Assembly: GCA_964608055.1 (NCBI GenBank)
Contig: CAZSMJ010000113.1
Coordinates: 1 to 6,376, forward strand
Direction of reading: 5' to 3'
Source: JALYNX01 sp964608055
GTDB taxonomy: Bacteria > Actinomycetota > Acidimicrobiia > Spongiisociales > ZC4RG35
Length of the DNA stretch: 6,376 nucleotides
Part shown: positions 1 through 5,874 of the stretch, one piece after another
Layout: every line of letters begins with the position of its first letter
Position numbering within the stretch: position 1 is the first letter of the stretch
Notes under the pieces: model-generated
Databases searched by the model: none
The model's input: the letters and a program-made list of their open reading frames with translations, nothing else
What the model was told of the DNA's origin: nothing
Position numbers and translations under genes: made by a program

Positions 1-901
1 CGAGGAGCAGGTCTGCGGGGAGGGGAGCATGGTCGGGATCGGCCACCAGATCGTCGCGCTCCCATGCCACGGATCGAAATGCCTCAATCAGGAGGTGCCA
101 CCAGTCTGGGTGGTCCGGATCGGTGGGAGGATCGAGCATCTCGAACACCGCGAGCGATGCCAGGCCCAGGTAGCCCTGGGAGTTGGGGGGAATGGTCCAG
201 GCCGTGATTCCCGCCACCTGGCACGAAATCGGTGACACCCACTCGGCGTGGGGCTGCGCCAGATCGTCCTTGGTGATGGTCCCGCTCAGCTCTCCCACAA
301 TGTCGTCTGCAGAATCACCCCGGTAGAAGGCGTCCCGACCACCCTCGGCGATCGCCCTCAAGGTGGCTGCCAGTGGAGCGCGGCGAACCAGCTCGCCGGC
401 GTTGACCGGTTCACCACCGGGATAGAACTCCCGCACCGCCGGATGGTCTTGGTACATGAAAGCGGTGGCACGGAAGGCCTGCGCCTGCTCCGTCGAGACC
501 TCGAAGCCGGTTTCGGCCAGCCCAATCGCCGGCTCGAGGCAGATGTCGAGGCCCAGGGCGCCGAGCTCGGTTGACAATGCCTCCCAGCCGTCGACACATC
601 CCGGGACAGTCACTGTCAACGGGTGGTCACGGGCTATCTCGGTATGCCCTGCCGATCGAAGATCATCGGCATCAGCGTTCGAACCAGCTCGTCCCGAAGC
701 GTTGAGGGCACGGGGCTTGTCCCATCCGGGCCGATGAACCAGGGCGAATAGGTCGCCACCTATGCCACAGGTCTCCGGCGCGACCACCCCCTGTGCGGCG
801 GTGGCAGCTATTGCGGCGTCGACGGCGTTGCCGCCGGCGAGCAGAACGCGACGGGCTGCCTCTGCGGAGAGATGGTGCGGGGTTACGACGGCGTAAGTCA
901 G
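1..901 (-). CDS. Gamma-glutamyltransferase-like Ntn hydrolase (N-terminal 300 residues, cut by window edge)
   Basis: An open frame on the minus strand runs without a stop from about 901 off the left edge. Its translation matches the large-subunit part of gamma-glutamyltransferases, which cleave or transfer gamma-glutamyl groups from glutathione and related compounds. Seen: AGGNAVDAAIA at residues 22-32, a GIGGD motif at 46-50, LNASGR at 66-71 (R71 is probably the glutamate-carboxylate-binding arginine), a 'LEPAIGLAETGFEVS' block, PPNSQG at 238-243, and an 'IEAFR...WERDDLVADPD' block near the edge. The family is usually about 530-580 residues. The autocatalytic processing site and nucleophilic threonine therefore lie outside the window. 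No signal peptide is visible, unlike the periplasmic E. coli enzyme, so a cytosolic location is inferred. There is no ATG, GTG or TTG between the upstream in-frame stop and the first conserved motif. A CTG at 901-899, overlapping the TGA of the upstream gene, is the best start. The family is clear; substrate and start are less certain. Confidence 0.88.
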   Translation of the reverse strand, partial: MTYAVVTPHHLSAEAARRVLLAGGNAVDAAIAATAAQGVVAPETCGIGGDLFALVHRPGWDKPRALNASGRAGSNADADDLRSAGHTEIARDHPLTVTVPGCVDGWEALSTELGALGLDICLEPAIGLAETGFEVSTEQAQAFRATAFMYQDHPAVREFYPGGEPVNAGELVRRAPLAATLRAIAEGGRDAFYRGDSADDIVGELSGTITKDDLAQPHAEWVSPISCQVAGITAWTIPPNSQGYLGLASLAVFEMLDPPTDPDHPDWWHLLIEAFRSVAWERDDLVADPDHAPLPADLLL

Positions 902-1518
902 GACAGCTTGAGGTCAGGGAGGAAGCGGTTGAGCGCGTCGAGCACCGCTCTAACCACGGCCCGGCCTTCCTCGTCTTCGACGAAGGCGCATCCGATGAGA
1001 GTTCGTTCGCTTGCCTCGGTGACGACAACTACCTGGGCAATGGCGACCTTTCGATTCCCGAGAAGCGGCACGTCCATGGAGTTGATCGCCAGGGCCGCCT
1101 CCTTGTGGATCCCTTGACGGATCGCGTCCAATGTCGCCTCGGCGATCTGGCGAGCCCGTGTCGATGCGGCTGCGGCGCCCGTCGAGGTACCAGACAGGAT
1201 CTCGTTCTCCCAACGAAGACTGACGGTGACTTCGGCACGCGAACCTTCCAGCATCTCGGCCACGTCCACCAAGGCAGGCCGGAAGCCACCTTCGAGATCG
1301 CCGTCCGCCAGTTGCACGACGGAGACCACACGTCGGTCGATCTCCTCGCCGTACAGCGCCTGGCTCAAGGATTGGACGTCACGGACCAGCTGCTTGGGGG
1401 GCTTGGTGCGTCGGGCCAGGACATGAATCTCGGAGATATGCCCGTTTCCGTACACCACCCGGGCCGCTTCTACGCCCTCGATCCGTCCGATCTTCTCCTG
1501 GAATGCGACTATGTCCAT
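898..1518 (-). CDS. Conserved-looking protein of unknown function, 206 aa, coupled to the GGT-like gene
   Basis: I do not recognise a named family. The protein appears to have two alpha/beta parts. Residues 1-70 hold an EIHVLA strand (30-35) followed by a basic helix PKQLVRDVQS (41-50) and the strand RRVVSVVQL. Residues 93-204 start with VTVSLRW, then a Gly/Ala-rich turn and helix GTSTGAAAASTRARQIAEATLDAI by pattern (110-133), then two strands including VAIAQVVVV and a C-terminal helix AVVRAVLDALNRFL. There is no signal peptide, membrane segment or obvious catalytic motif. The beta-beta-alpha feel of both halves suggests ligand-binding or dimerisation domains, but that is only inference. The frame is favoured over the overlapping plus-strand frames because its amino-acid composition and strand/helix pattern are protein-like. 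The ATG at 1518-1516 has only a weak upstream purine stretch. The gene ends in TGA at 900-898, overlapping the proposed CTG start of the GGT-like gene, which implies a shared mRNA and probably coupled translation. Confidence 0.8.
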   Translation of the reverse strand: MDIVAFQEKIGRIEGVEAARVVYGNGHISEIHVLARRTKPPKQLVRDVQSLSQALYGEEIDRRVVSVVQLADGDLEGGFRPALVDVAEMLEGSRAEVTVSLRWENEILSGTSTGAAAASTRARQIAEATLDAIRQGIHKEAALAINSMDVPLLGNRKVAIAQVVVVTEASERTLIGCAFVEDEEGRAVVRAVLDALNRFLPDLKLS

Positions 1519-1695
1519 ACCGGATCAGCGTACAACTGGGTGTCAACCCCTCAAGGGATCGTCGACCCTTCCCCTTGTCCCTATACGACAACAGGTCTAG
1601 ATTGCGGAGCGCTGGAGCTATTCATGGGAGTGTGGGGCAGCCGGGGTCTTTGACTCATCTGCCTCGGTCCATGGCGGGCGAAGTCAGGGACCTTT

Positions 1696-1723
1696 TTGAC
1701 ATGTAAAGAGTTCCCGTGAAAAT
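1696..1723 (+). promoter_or_regulatory. Candidate promoter TTGACA-N16-GAAAAT
   Basis: A perfect TTGACA -35 box at 1696-1701 is followed after 16 bases by GAAAAT (1718-1723), which matches four of six positions of TATAAT. Transcription would start near 1730 and give a leader of roughly 125 bases before the 29-residue ORF at 1857. The -35 box is strong; the -10 is mediocre and the spacing slightly short. The -10 lies inside the GTTCCC-N8-GGGAAC palindrome. This is a pattern match only. Confidence 0.35.
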
Positions 1724-1729
1724 GGGAAC
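1710..1729. repeat. Perfect palindrome GTTCCC-N8-GGGAAC, possible operator or RNA hairpin
   Basis: GTTCCC at 1710-1715 and GGGAAC at 1724-1729 are exact inverted repeats around an 8-base A-rich centre. A symmetric 20-base site of this shape is typical of a dimeric repressor operator, and it covers the -10 region of the candidate promoter. If transcription starts further upstream, it would instead form the first of three consecutive RNA helices. The two readings exclude each other. Confidence 0.4.
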
Positions 1730-1777
1730 CGGGTGAGACCGGCGTCAGACGTCGGCCTTGTAAAGCAATTGGACGCC
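1710..1777 (+). promoter_or_regulatory. Possible structured 5' leader RNA, class not recognised
   Basis: Three helices can be drawn in a row: GTTCCC/GGGAAC (1710-1715 with 1724-1729), CCGG/CCGG closing a GTGAGA loop (1729-1732 with 1739-1742), and GGCGTC/GACGCC (1741-1746 with 1772-1777) enclosing about 25 bases. Adjacent helices share bases 1729 and 1741-1742, so all three cannot be fully paired at once. The GGGAA then GGTGAGA-CCGG order recalls part of a cobalamin riboswitch core, but the remainder of that fold, including the conserved CCCGC segment, is not found. I therefore do not assign it to a class. Confidence 0.25.
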
Positions 1778-1808
1778 ATCTACCCCAGCGGAGCGGAAAG
1801 TCTGGCCA

Positions 1809-1823
1809 CCAACACAATGTTGG
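1809..1823 (+). repeat. Short perfect hairpin CCAACA-CAA-TGTTGG
   Basis: A 6-bp exact inverted repeat with a 3-base loop lies 34 bases upstream of the leader ORF start. It overlaps the self-complementary octamer TTGGCCAA (1820-1827), and another TGGCCA lies at 1803-1808, so an alternative pairing exists. No U tract follows, so it is not a standard intrinsic terminator. It could be an operator or a structural element of the mRNA leader. Confidence 0.35.
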
Positions 1824-1840
1824 CCAAATACGAAAACCGA

Positions 1841-1847
1841 AGGTGAG
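1841..1847 (+). promoter_or_regulatory. Ribosome binding site AGGTGAG for the leader ORF
   Basis: AGGTGA (1841-1846) matches the TAAGGAGGTGATC complement of the 16S rRNA 3' end and sits 10 bases before the ATG at 1857. It is a better site than any seen in front of the ATG at 1946 or at 1985. This supports ribosome entry at 1857 and re-initiation at the HD-GYP gene. Confidence 0.5.
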
Positions 1848-1856
1848 CGTCACAGC

Positions 1857-1946
1857 ATGAAGGCCCGTTTGGTCCGCATTCTCGCTGCTGCCGCCAGCCT
1901 CGCAGCCGTGATAGCCGCAGGCTCGGCTTCAACCCGAATCGGCTGA
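1857..1946 (+). CDS. Small 29-residue signal-peptide-like leader ORF overlapping the HD-GYP start
   Basis: The frame encodes a 29-residue peptide with a basic start (MKARLVR), a hydrophobic Ala/Leu/Val/Ile core (residues 8-21) and a small-residue GSAS stretch resembling a signal peptidase I site, followed by STRIG and TGA. The stop at 1944-1946 shares its A with the ATG of the HD-GYP gene (TGATG), a classic re-initiation overlap. It has the best ribosome binding site in this region. Two readings fit: a real leader or small membrane peptide whose translation feeds ribosomes to the HD-GYP gene, or the surviving signal peptide of a secreted protein whose body was deleted. A complete signal peptide with almost nothing behind it is odd under either reading. 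Confidence 0.5.
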   Translation: MKARLVRILAAAASLAAVIAAGSASTRIG

Positions 1947-3379
1947 TGAACGGCGCCGGCTCACCACACACCTCGGGGTCTCCCATGAAACTGAGAAGGA
2001 ACAGAACGCTTAGGGGCTGGTTCGGCCGTCTCCGCCCCACGGTGCAGCGACGGCTCAAAGTCGCTGTGCCCTATTCGGTCATGGGCCTGCTCACCCTGGC
2101 CGGCACCTATCTGGTGTCGGATTCCCCCGACTGGCTCATTTGGCTCCCCTTCACCGCTCTCTTCGTCCTTCTCGAGTTCTTTGCGGTCGAGGTCAACGAC
2201 CGTATGTTCCAGTCCTCATCGGTGATGGTGGCGATGACCGCCGGGGTCATCTTCGCCATCGAGCCCAACTCCGACGCCATGTTCGCCATGGCCCTTATGG
2301 GCGCCGTGGCTCTCTTCACCCCGCTCGATTTCAAGGAGAGGCGCTGGTTTCAACCCCTGGCCAACTTCGGTCAGTTCGTCCTGGCGGGGGCGGCGGCCGG
2401 GTTCCTTCTCGACGTCATTCTCGGTCAGCTTGGGAACCCCAGGCCTGTCCATCTGCTCCGGGTGGCGGTGGCCTCGGCCCTGGCAGCCCTTGCCTACACC
2501 ACAGTTCAAAACATCTTGGTTCGCGGAGCGGTGAAGACCGTCTTCGGCAAGGACAACCTCCAGCCGTGGTCCCAAATGCATGTCCTCTTCCTGGGGCAGT
2601 TTGCGATGGGTCTCCTCGGCGGTCTGATCGGGGCCGCCTATCTGATCGCCGACAGGAACGCGGTCCTGGTCCTCATCGTCGGGGTCTACGCCATCGGTCA
2701 CATGTCTCTCTACGCCTTCTCCCAGTTGCGCGAGTCGCACATCGGGTCGATTCGTGGATTCGTCAAGACCCTCGAGGCCAAGGACATGTACACCCGGGGC
2801 CACACCGAACGGGTGGCGGTCTTCGCCCAGATGATCGGCGAGGAGCTCAGGTTCACCGGGACCCAGTTGGAGAAGGTGCGGTGGGCCGCCCTCATCCATG
2901 ACCTGGGGAAGCTGGCGGTCCCCACCGAATTGATTCGCAAGCGAGGGCGTCTCGACGACGAGGAGTATGCCGAGATGCAGACCCACGCCCATCTCGTCGA
3001 AGAAATCCTCGCTGAGGTCGATTTCCTCCAGCCGATGGTCGAGATCGCGTCCGGGCATCACAGCCACTTCGACGGCACCGGCTACGGGGGCCGGGGTCAC
3101 ACCGAGGGCCAGACCCCGAGCCTCGAGGCCTGCATCGTCGGGGTTGCCGACGCTTTCGATGCCATGACCTCGGCTCGGTCCTATCGCATGGCGCTCTCCC
3201 AGCAATACGCCCTCCAGGAACTACGGCGGCACTCCGGTGGGCAATTCCACCCCGATGTCGTTGATGCCTTCGAGAAGGCGCTCAACAAGACAGGTCACAA
3301 GTACGGCGCTCCGCACGTGAACGACGAGGAGATGGCGCGTCGACTTGCCGAGGAACCGGAGCTGACCCTTCGTGGCTAA
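1946..3379 (+). CDS. Membrane-bound HD-GYP domain phosphodiesterase, 477 aa
   Basis: The N-terminal half has seven or eight hydrophobic segments, roughly residues 41-57, 63-80, 91-108, 111-126, 141-160, 170-190, 211-235 and 239-258. It is probably a sensory membrane domain; I do not assign it to a named family. A cytosolic HD-GYP domain fills about 268-450. This family hydrolyses cyclic di-GMP, and in some members other cyclic dinucleotides, using a di- or tri-iron centre. Expected ligands are visible: H286 (GHTER), H318-D319 (LIHDLGK), H347, H371-H372 and D376 (HHSHFDG), and D402/D405 (ADAFDAMTSARSYR). The GYP signature reads GYG (379-381). The ATG at 1946 overlaps the leader ORF stop and has no ribosome binding site of its own. 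The ATG at 1985, giving MKLRRNR, is a plausible alternative start that would drop 13 polar residues. The gene overlaps the next by 8 bases. Domain identity is very secure; start and exact substrate are not. Confidence 0.93.
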   Translation: MNGAGSPHTSGSPMKLRRNRTLRGWFGRLRPTVQRRLKVAVPYSVMGLLTLAGTYLVSDSPDWLIWLPFTALFVLLEFFAVEVNDRMFQSSSVMVAMTAGVIFAIEPNSDAMFAMALMGAVALFTPLDFKERRWFQPLANFGQFVLAGAAAGFLLDVILGQLGNPRPVHLLRVAVASALAALAYTTVQNILVRGAVKTVFGKDNLQPWSQMHVLFLGQFAMGLLGGLIGAAYLIADRNAVLVLIVGVYAIGHMSLYAFSQLRESHIGSIRGFVKTLEAKDMYTRGHTERVAVFAQMIGEELRFTGTQLEKVRWAALIHDLGKLAVPTELIRKRGRLDDEEYAEMQTHAHLVEEILAEVDFLQPMVEIASGHHSHFDGTGYGGRGHTEGQTPSLEACIVGVADAFDAMTSARSYRMALSQQYALQELRRHSGGQFHPDVVDAFEKALNKTGHKYGAPHVNDEEMARRLAEEPELTLRG

Positions 3380-4619
3380 CTGGCATCCCAGCGCCGTGGC
3401 CGCTGTTTCCTGGCTGTTCCCATTCTTAGCGGGCGGCGCCGGGCTCTACGCCGCGACTCGTGCCTCGACCGATCCATACGGGATCGCGGTGGCGGTGACC
3501 GCACTGGTGCTCGGCTCCTTGGTGGGCGTTGCAACTTCGAACTCGGGCAACCGATTCACCACCGGGTTGGCAGTGGCGGCAGCCATTCCCTTCGTCCTCA
3601 CCCAGAACGACCAAGGCGTCGACCTGGCCGGCTCCATCGCGACCTATGGGATCGGGTTGGCGATCGTGTGGGCCTTCGGGCTGGCTCGGGGAGAGAAACA
3701 CATCGAACTGCTCCCGACACTGACCCGCCGCTTTGCCGGGTATGCCACCTACGCCACCGTCTATTCGGGGATGCGAATCGGGGTGTTTGCCAACGTGTCC
3801 GGTGAATGGCTGGACCTCGTTCCCTTCGGCGTTGCGCTGCTGGCATGGATCGCGGTCGAAGTCTTGCTGCGGGCCGCCCTGGTGCTGAAGCCCGGCGAGC
3901 TCTCACGCACCTATCTGGCCCGATCGGCGCTCTATGACCTCAACGTGTTCCTGGGTCTGACCCTGACCGGTGCCCTCTTCGGTGAGCTCTTCCCGGAGCT
4001 GGAGTGGTGGGCCCTGCCAATCGCCCTGCTCCCATACTCGTTTGCCCACTCGGCATTCAAGAGGTTCCAGAAGACCAAAGCCACCTACAAGCAGACCATC
4101 CGTGCCCTGGCCCGAATCCCGGAGGTGTCGGGTCTCGGTGTCGACGGCCATGCCGATCGCACTACCGAGCTCGCTTCGGCGGTGGCCAAGGAAATGGGGA
4201 TGGGCCCGGCCCAGGTGGAGGATGTCGAATACGCCGGGTTGATGCACGACATCGGCAGGGTGAGTCTCAACGAGCCCCAGATCATCCGGATGGGTTACAC
4301 CAACGACGACATCGCGCGCTGGAGCGCTGAAATCATCGCCGAGTCCCCTTATCTCGATCGGGTGGCCGAGCACGTGCGACGCCAGTACGAGTCCTACCGG
4401 CGGCCAGGCGAGCAGACCGATCCCGACGTCTCGGTCGTCTCTAGAATCATCAAAGTCACTGCCGCTTATGACTGGCAGGTCTATCAGCAGGGTCTTTCAC
4501 CTCTGCAGGCTCTGGAGAACCTTCACACCGGTGCGGCCTATGAGTACGACCCTGAAGTTGTGGCCTCGGTTCGGCGGATTCTCGAGGCTCGGGGTGTCCT
4601 GAGCCCGGCCCGGGTCTGA
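3372..4619 (+). CDS. Membrane protein with degenerate HD/HD-GYP domain, 415 aa
   Basis: The architecture matches the preceding gene: about eight hydrophobic segments (roughly 9-29, 37-53, 62-76, 86-104, 121-138, 148-170, 187-206, 211-228), then a cytosolic HD domain from about 240 to 410. H260 (GHADR) and H292-D293 (LMHDIG) remain. By eye alignment with the neighbour, the third histidine is replaced near I314, the HH pair is Q338-Y339, the following Asp-Gly is R343-R344, there is no GYP, and the first Asp of the DxFDAMTS motif is A364 (AAYD). Four or more metal ligands are therefore missing. It is unlikely to be a standard phosphodiesterase; a regulatory or heteromeric pseudo-enzyme, or a simple two-ligand HD protein, is inferred. 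The GTG start at 3372 overlaps the upstream TAA by 8 bases, with GGAG at 3358-3361, so the two genes are probably co-translated and may act together. Confidence 0.88.
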   Translation: MANWHPSAVAAVSWLFPFLAGGAGLYAATRASTDPYGIAVAVTALVLGSLVGVATSNSGNRFTTGLAVAAAIPFVLTQNDQGVDLAGSIATYGIGLAIVWAFGLARGEKHIELLPTLTRRFAGYATYATVYSGMRIGVFANVSGEWLDLVPFGVALLAWIAVEVLLRAALVLKPGELSRTYLARSALYDLNVFLGLTLTGALFGELFPELEWWALPIALLPYSFAHSAFKRFQKTKATYKQTIRALARIPEVSGLGVDGHADRTTELASAVAKEMGMGPAQVEDVEYAGLMHDIGRVSLNEPQIIRMGYTNDDIARWSAEIIAESPYLDRVAEHVRRQYESYRRPGEQTDPDVSVVSRIIKVTAAYDWQVYQQGLSPLQALENLHTGAAYEYDPEVVASVRRILEARGVLSPARV

Positions 4620-4683
4620 CAGGGACGACTGAGGAAACCGAGGAGCTGGCGACCGAGGGGTGTCTCCCGGCTAGGGCTTGGGT

Positions 4684-4689
4684 TAAGTT
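4684..4689 (+). promoter_or_regulatory. Candidate -10 box TAAGTT for a leaderless nitroreductase mRNA
   Basis: TAAGTT fits the actinobacterial TANNNT -10 pattern and ends 6 bases before the ATG at 4696, which would put the transcription start at or next to the start codon. No Shine-Dalgarno-like sequence precedes that ATG, as expected of a leaderless mRNA. No convincing -35 box is seen. The alternative is read-through from the HD-GYP genes, which end 76 bases upstream. Confidence 0.25.
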
Positions 4690-4695
4690 CCGGTG

Positions 4696-5211
4696 ATGGA
4701 AACCTTTGACGCCATCACCTCGCGACGCAACATTCGGGAGTACGAGGATCGGCCGATACCCGCCGAGAGCTTGGACCTGATCCTCGAGGCTGGCCGCAGG
4801 ACGCCTTCCTCGAGCAACAAACAACGATGGGACTTCGTAGTCGTCCAGGACCGGGAGCGCCTCGGTCGGCTGTCCCAAGTATGGCGAGGAGCGGGCCACA
4901 TCGCTGGCGCCTCCGCGGCAATCGGAATTGTGGCTCCGGTCACCGACGACTGGCACGAGTACGGGTCGATCCAGTACGACCTGGGCCAGGCCACGATGTC
5001 GTTGATGTTGGCCGCCGCCGACCTTGGGATCGGGACGGCTCACGCCTCGGTTTCAGACCAAGAAATGGCCCGGGAGATCGTGGGACTACCAGAAGGACAC
5101 GTTCTCGCCTGGCTGATGGGGCTCGGTTATCCAGCCGACCGCCCGTTGAAGCCGATCAAGAACCCCAAGCGTCGCCCGTTGGAGGAAGTCGTCCACTACG
5201 AGACGTGGTAG
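4696..5211 (+). CDS. Nitroreductase-family FMN-dependent oxidoreductase, 171 aa
   Basis: The full-length small nitroreductase fold is recognisable: RRNIREYEDRPIP at 10-22 (basic residues that in the family contact the FMN phosphate), the TPSSSNKQRW block at 36-45, YDLGQATMSLMLAAADLGIGT at 94-114 by pattern, the LPEGH then GLGYPAD region at 131-148, and the C-terminal basic tail RRPLEEVVHYETW. Members are usually dimeric cytosolic flavoproteins that use NAD(P)H to reduce nitro, quinone or enone substrates. The true substrate cannot be read from sequence. I prefer the ATG at 4696; a GTG one codon earlier (4693) would only add a methionine. The gene lies 76 bases after the HD pair on the same strand and faces the DUF5317 gene, with 23 bases between their stops and no clear terminator. 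Family assignment is firm. Confidence 0.9.
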   Translation: METFDAITSRRNIREYEDRPIPAESLDLILEAGRRTPSSSNKQRWDFVVVQDRERLGRLSQVWRGAGHIAGASAAIGIVAPVTDDWHEYGSIQYDLGQATMSLMLAAADLGIGTAHASVSDQEMAREIVGLPEGHVLAWLMGLGYPADRPLKPIKNPKRRPLEEVVHYETW

Positions 5212-5234
5212 CCGGCTCCGCCGAGGGGCGAAGG

Positions 5235-5825
5235 TCAGGGCGTGGAGGCAGATCCAGCCTGAGCGTGGGCGCCCCGCTTGAACCAGCGTCGTGGCCGTCG
5301 CAACTCGTGCTCTAGGAATCGTCCCAGCCCCACCGCCAGGAAGACGTCGCCGAGACTTATCACCTGGCCGATGTTGGCGATCCGGAGAGGGATCACGTCC
5401 GCAAAGAATGTGAGACGTGACGAATCGTCGAGGACCACGTGCTTGAACGAGTTTCCGAGGTCTGGTGTCGAGACCGTGAAGCCGCTTGCCACCTCGGCCG
5501 CCCCAGCGAGGACCGGCATCCCGCCGTTCAAGGCAATGACGGTGAAATTCATCAGCACACCGAGCCCGGCCAGCCACATGCCCGACTTGGCTCGATTGAA
5601 GACGACGAGGATCATCAGCAAGCCAAACGAGGTGAGCATCATGGCGAGGGCAAGGCCCTCCGTCCAGTCGGCGTCGGGCAGCCAGTTCGTCACCGCCTGG
5701 AGGGCGAACCCGACCAGCAAAAGCCACCAGGCCTTGAGCTCGATGTCTCCGAGGTTGGTGAGCCTGCCGCCTCTGAGGACTGCGATCGCCAGGGAAAGGA
5801 AGAGGACAATCGCCATCCATAACAT
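5235..5825 (-). CDS. DUF5317-family integral membrane protein, 196 aa
   Basis: This is a small membrane protein with about five hydrophobic segments: residues 3-17, 31-46, 57-76, 82-99 and 152-172. Features that recall DUF5317 are an early GGRLTNLGDIELKAWWLL stretch (19-36), N-G-G-M-P (100-104) after the fourth segment, and VISLGDVFLAVGLGRFL (155-171) near the end. The stretch 105-150 is more polar and is probably outside the membrane. The C-terminal tail is basic (HELRRPRRWFKR), which by the positive-inside rule places it in the cytoplasm. The family's function is unknown. The ATG at 5825-5823 begins MLWMAIV. It is divergent from the crotonase gene across 49 bases, in which I see no convincing promoter, and convergent with the nitroreductase gene. 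Confidence 0.82.
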   Translation of the reverse strand: MLWMAIVLFLSLAIAVLRGGRLTNLGDIELKAWWLLLVGFALQAVTNWLPDADWTEGLALAMMLTSFGLLMILVVFNRAKSGMWLAGLGVLMNFTVIALNGGMPVLAGAAEVASGFTVSTPDLGNSFKHVVLDDSSRLTFFADVIPLRIANIGQVISLGDVFLAVGLGRFLEHELRRPRRWFKRGAHAQAGSASTP

Positions 5826-5874
5826 GTGACCGACGGTAATAGCCAGGTCGATCTTGACAAGAAAGCGAAATTCG

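Larger units (their letters stand above)
1519..1856. other. Divergent intergenic region, no protein gene supported
   Basis: These 338 bases separate the minus-strand pair from the plus-strand HD-GYP unit. No frame here has protein-like composition. The left part holds a short inverted repeat AAGGG-N8-CCCTT (1553-1570). A reverse-strand TTGACA (1546-1541) is too close to the ATG at 1518 to drive that gene by normal spacing. The right part holds the palindromes, TTGACA box and ribosome binding site listed separately. The 5' end of the HD-GYP transcript probably lies here. Confidence 0.6.

Noticed and set aside
1541..1546. Reverse-strand TTGACA as a -35 box for the 206-aa gene
   Set aside because: It is too close to the ATG at 1518; the matching -10 position would overlap the start codon and shows no -10-like sequence.
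793..1653. Long plus-strand open frame (286 codons) opposite the unknown 206-aa gene and the intergenic region
   Set aside because: Its translation is rich in Arg/Gly/Asp/His without any domain pattern. It mirrors the minus-strand genes, a common effect of high-GC coding bias.
1725..1753. ECF sigma factor promoter (GGAAC with downstream CGTC)
   Set aside because: The two CGTC copies lie 13 and 20 bases after GGAAC, outside the usual spacing of about 16-17.
1719..1757. Cobalamin riboswitch (GGGAA, GGTGAGA-CCGG, GTCAG...CGGCC resembling core and B12 box)
   Set aside because: The elements are far too close together, and the conserved CCCGC segment and peripheral helices are absent. The similarity is probably chance.
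2216..3205. Minus-strand open frame of 329 codons inside the HD-GYP gene
   Set aside because: It lies wholly antisense to a gene with clear membrane segments and catalytic motifs; its low-complexity Gly/Asp/Glu/His content fits a shadow frame.
5212..5234. Bidirectional terminator between the convergent nitroreductase and DUF5317 genes
   Set aside because: The 23-base gap contains no stable stem followed by a T tract in either direction.
5854..5859. TTGACA as a -35 box for the crotonase gene
   Set aside because: It lies only about 15 bases before the ATG, so the -10 box and transcription start would fall inside the coding region, and no TANNNT element is found at the right distance.
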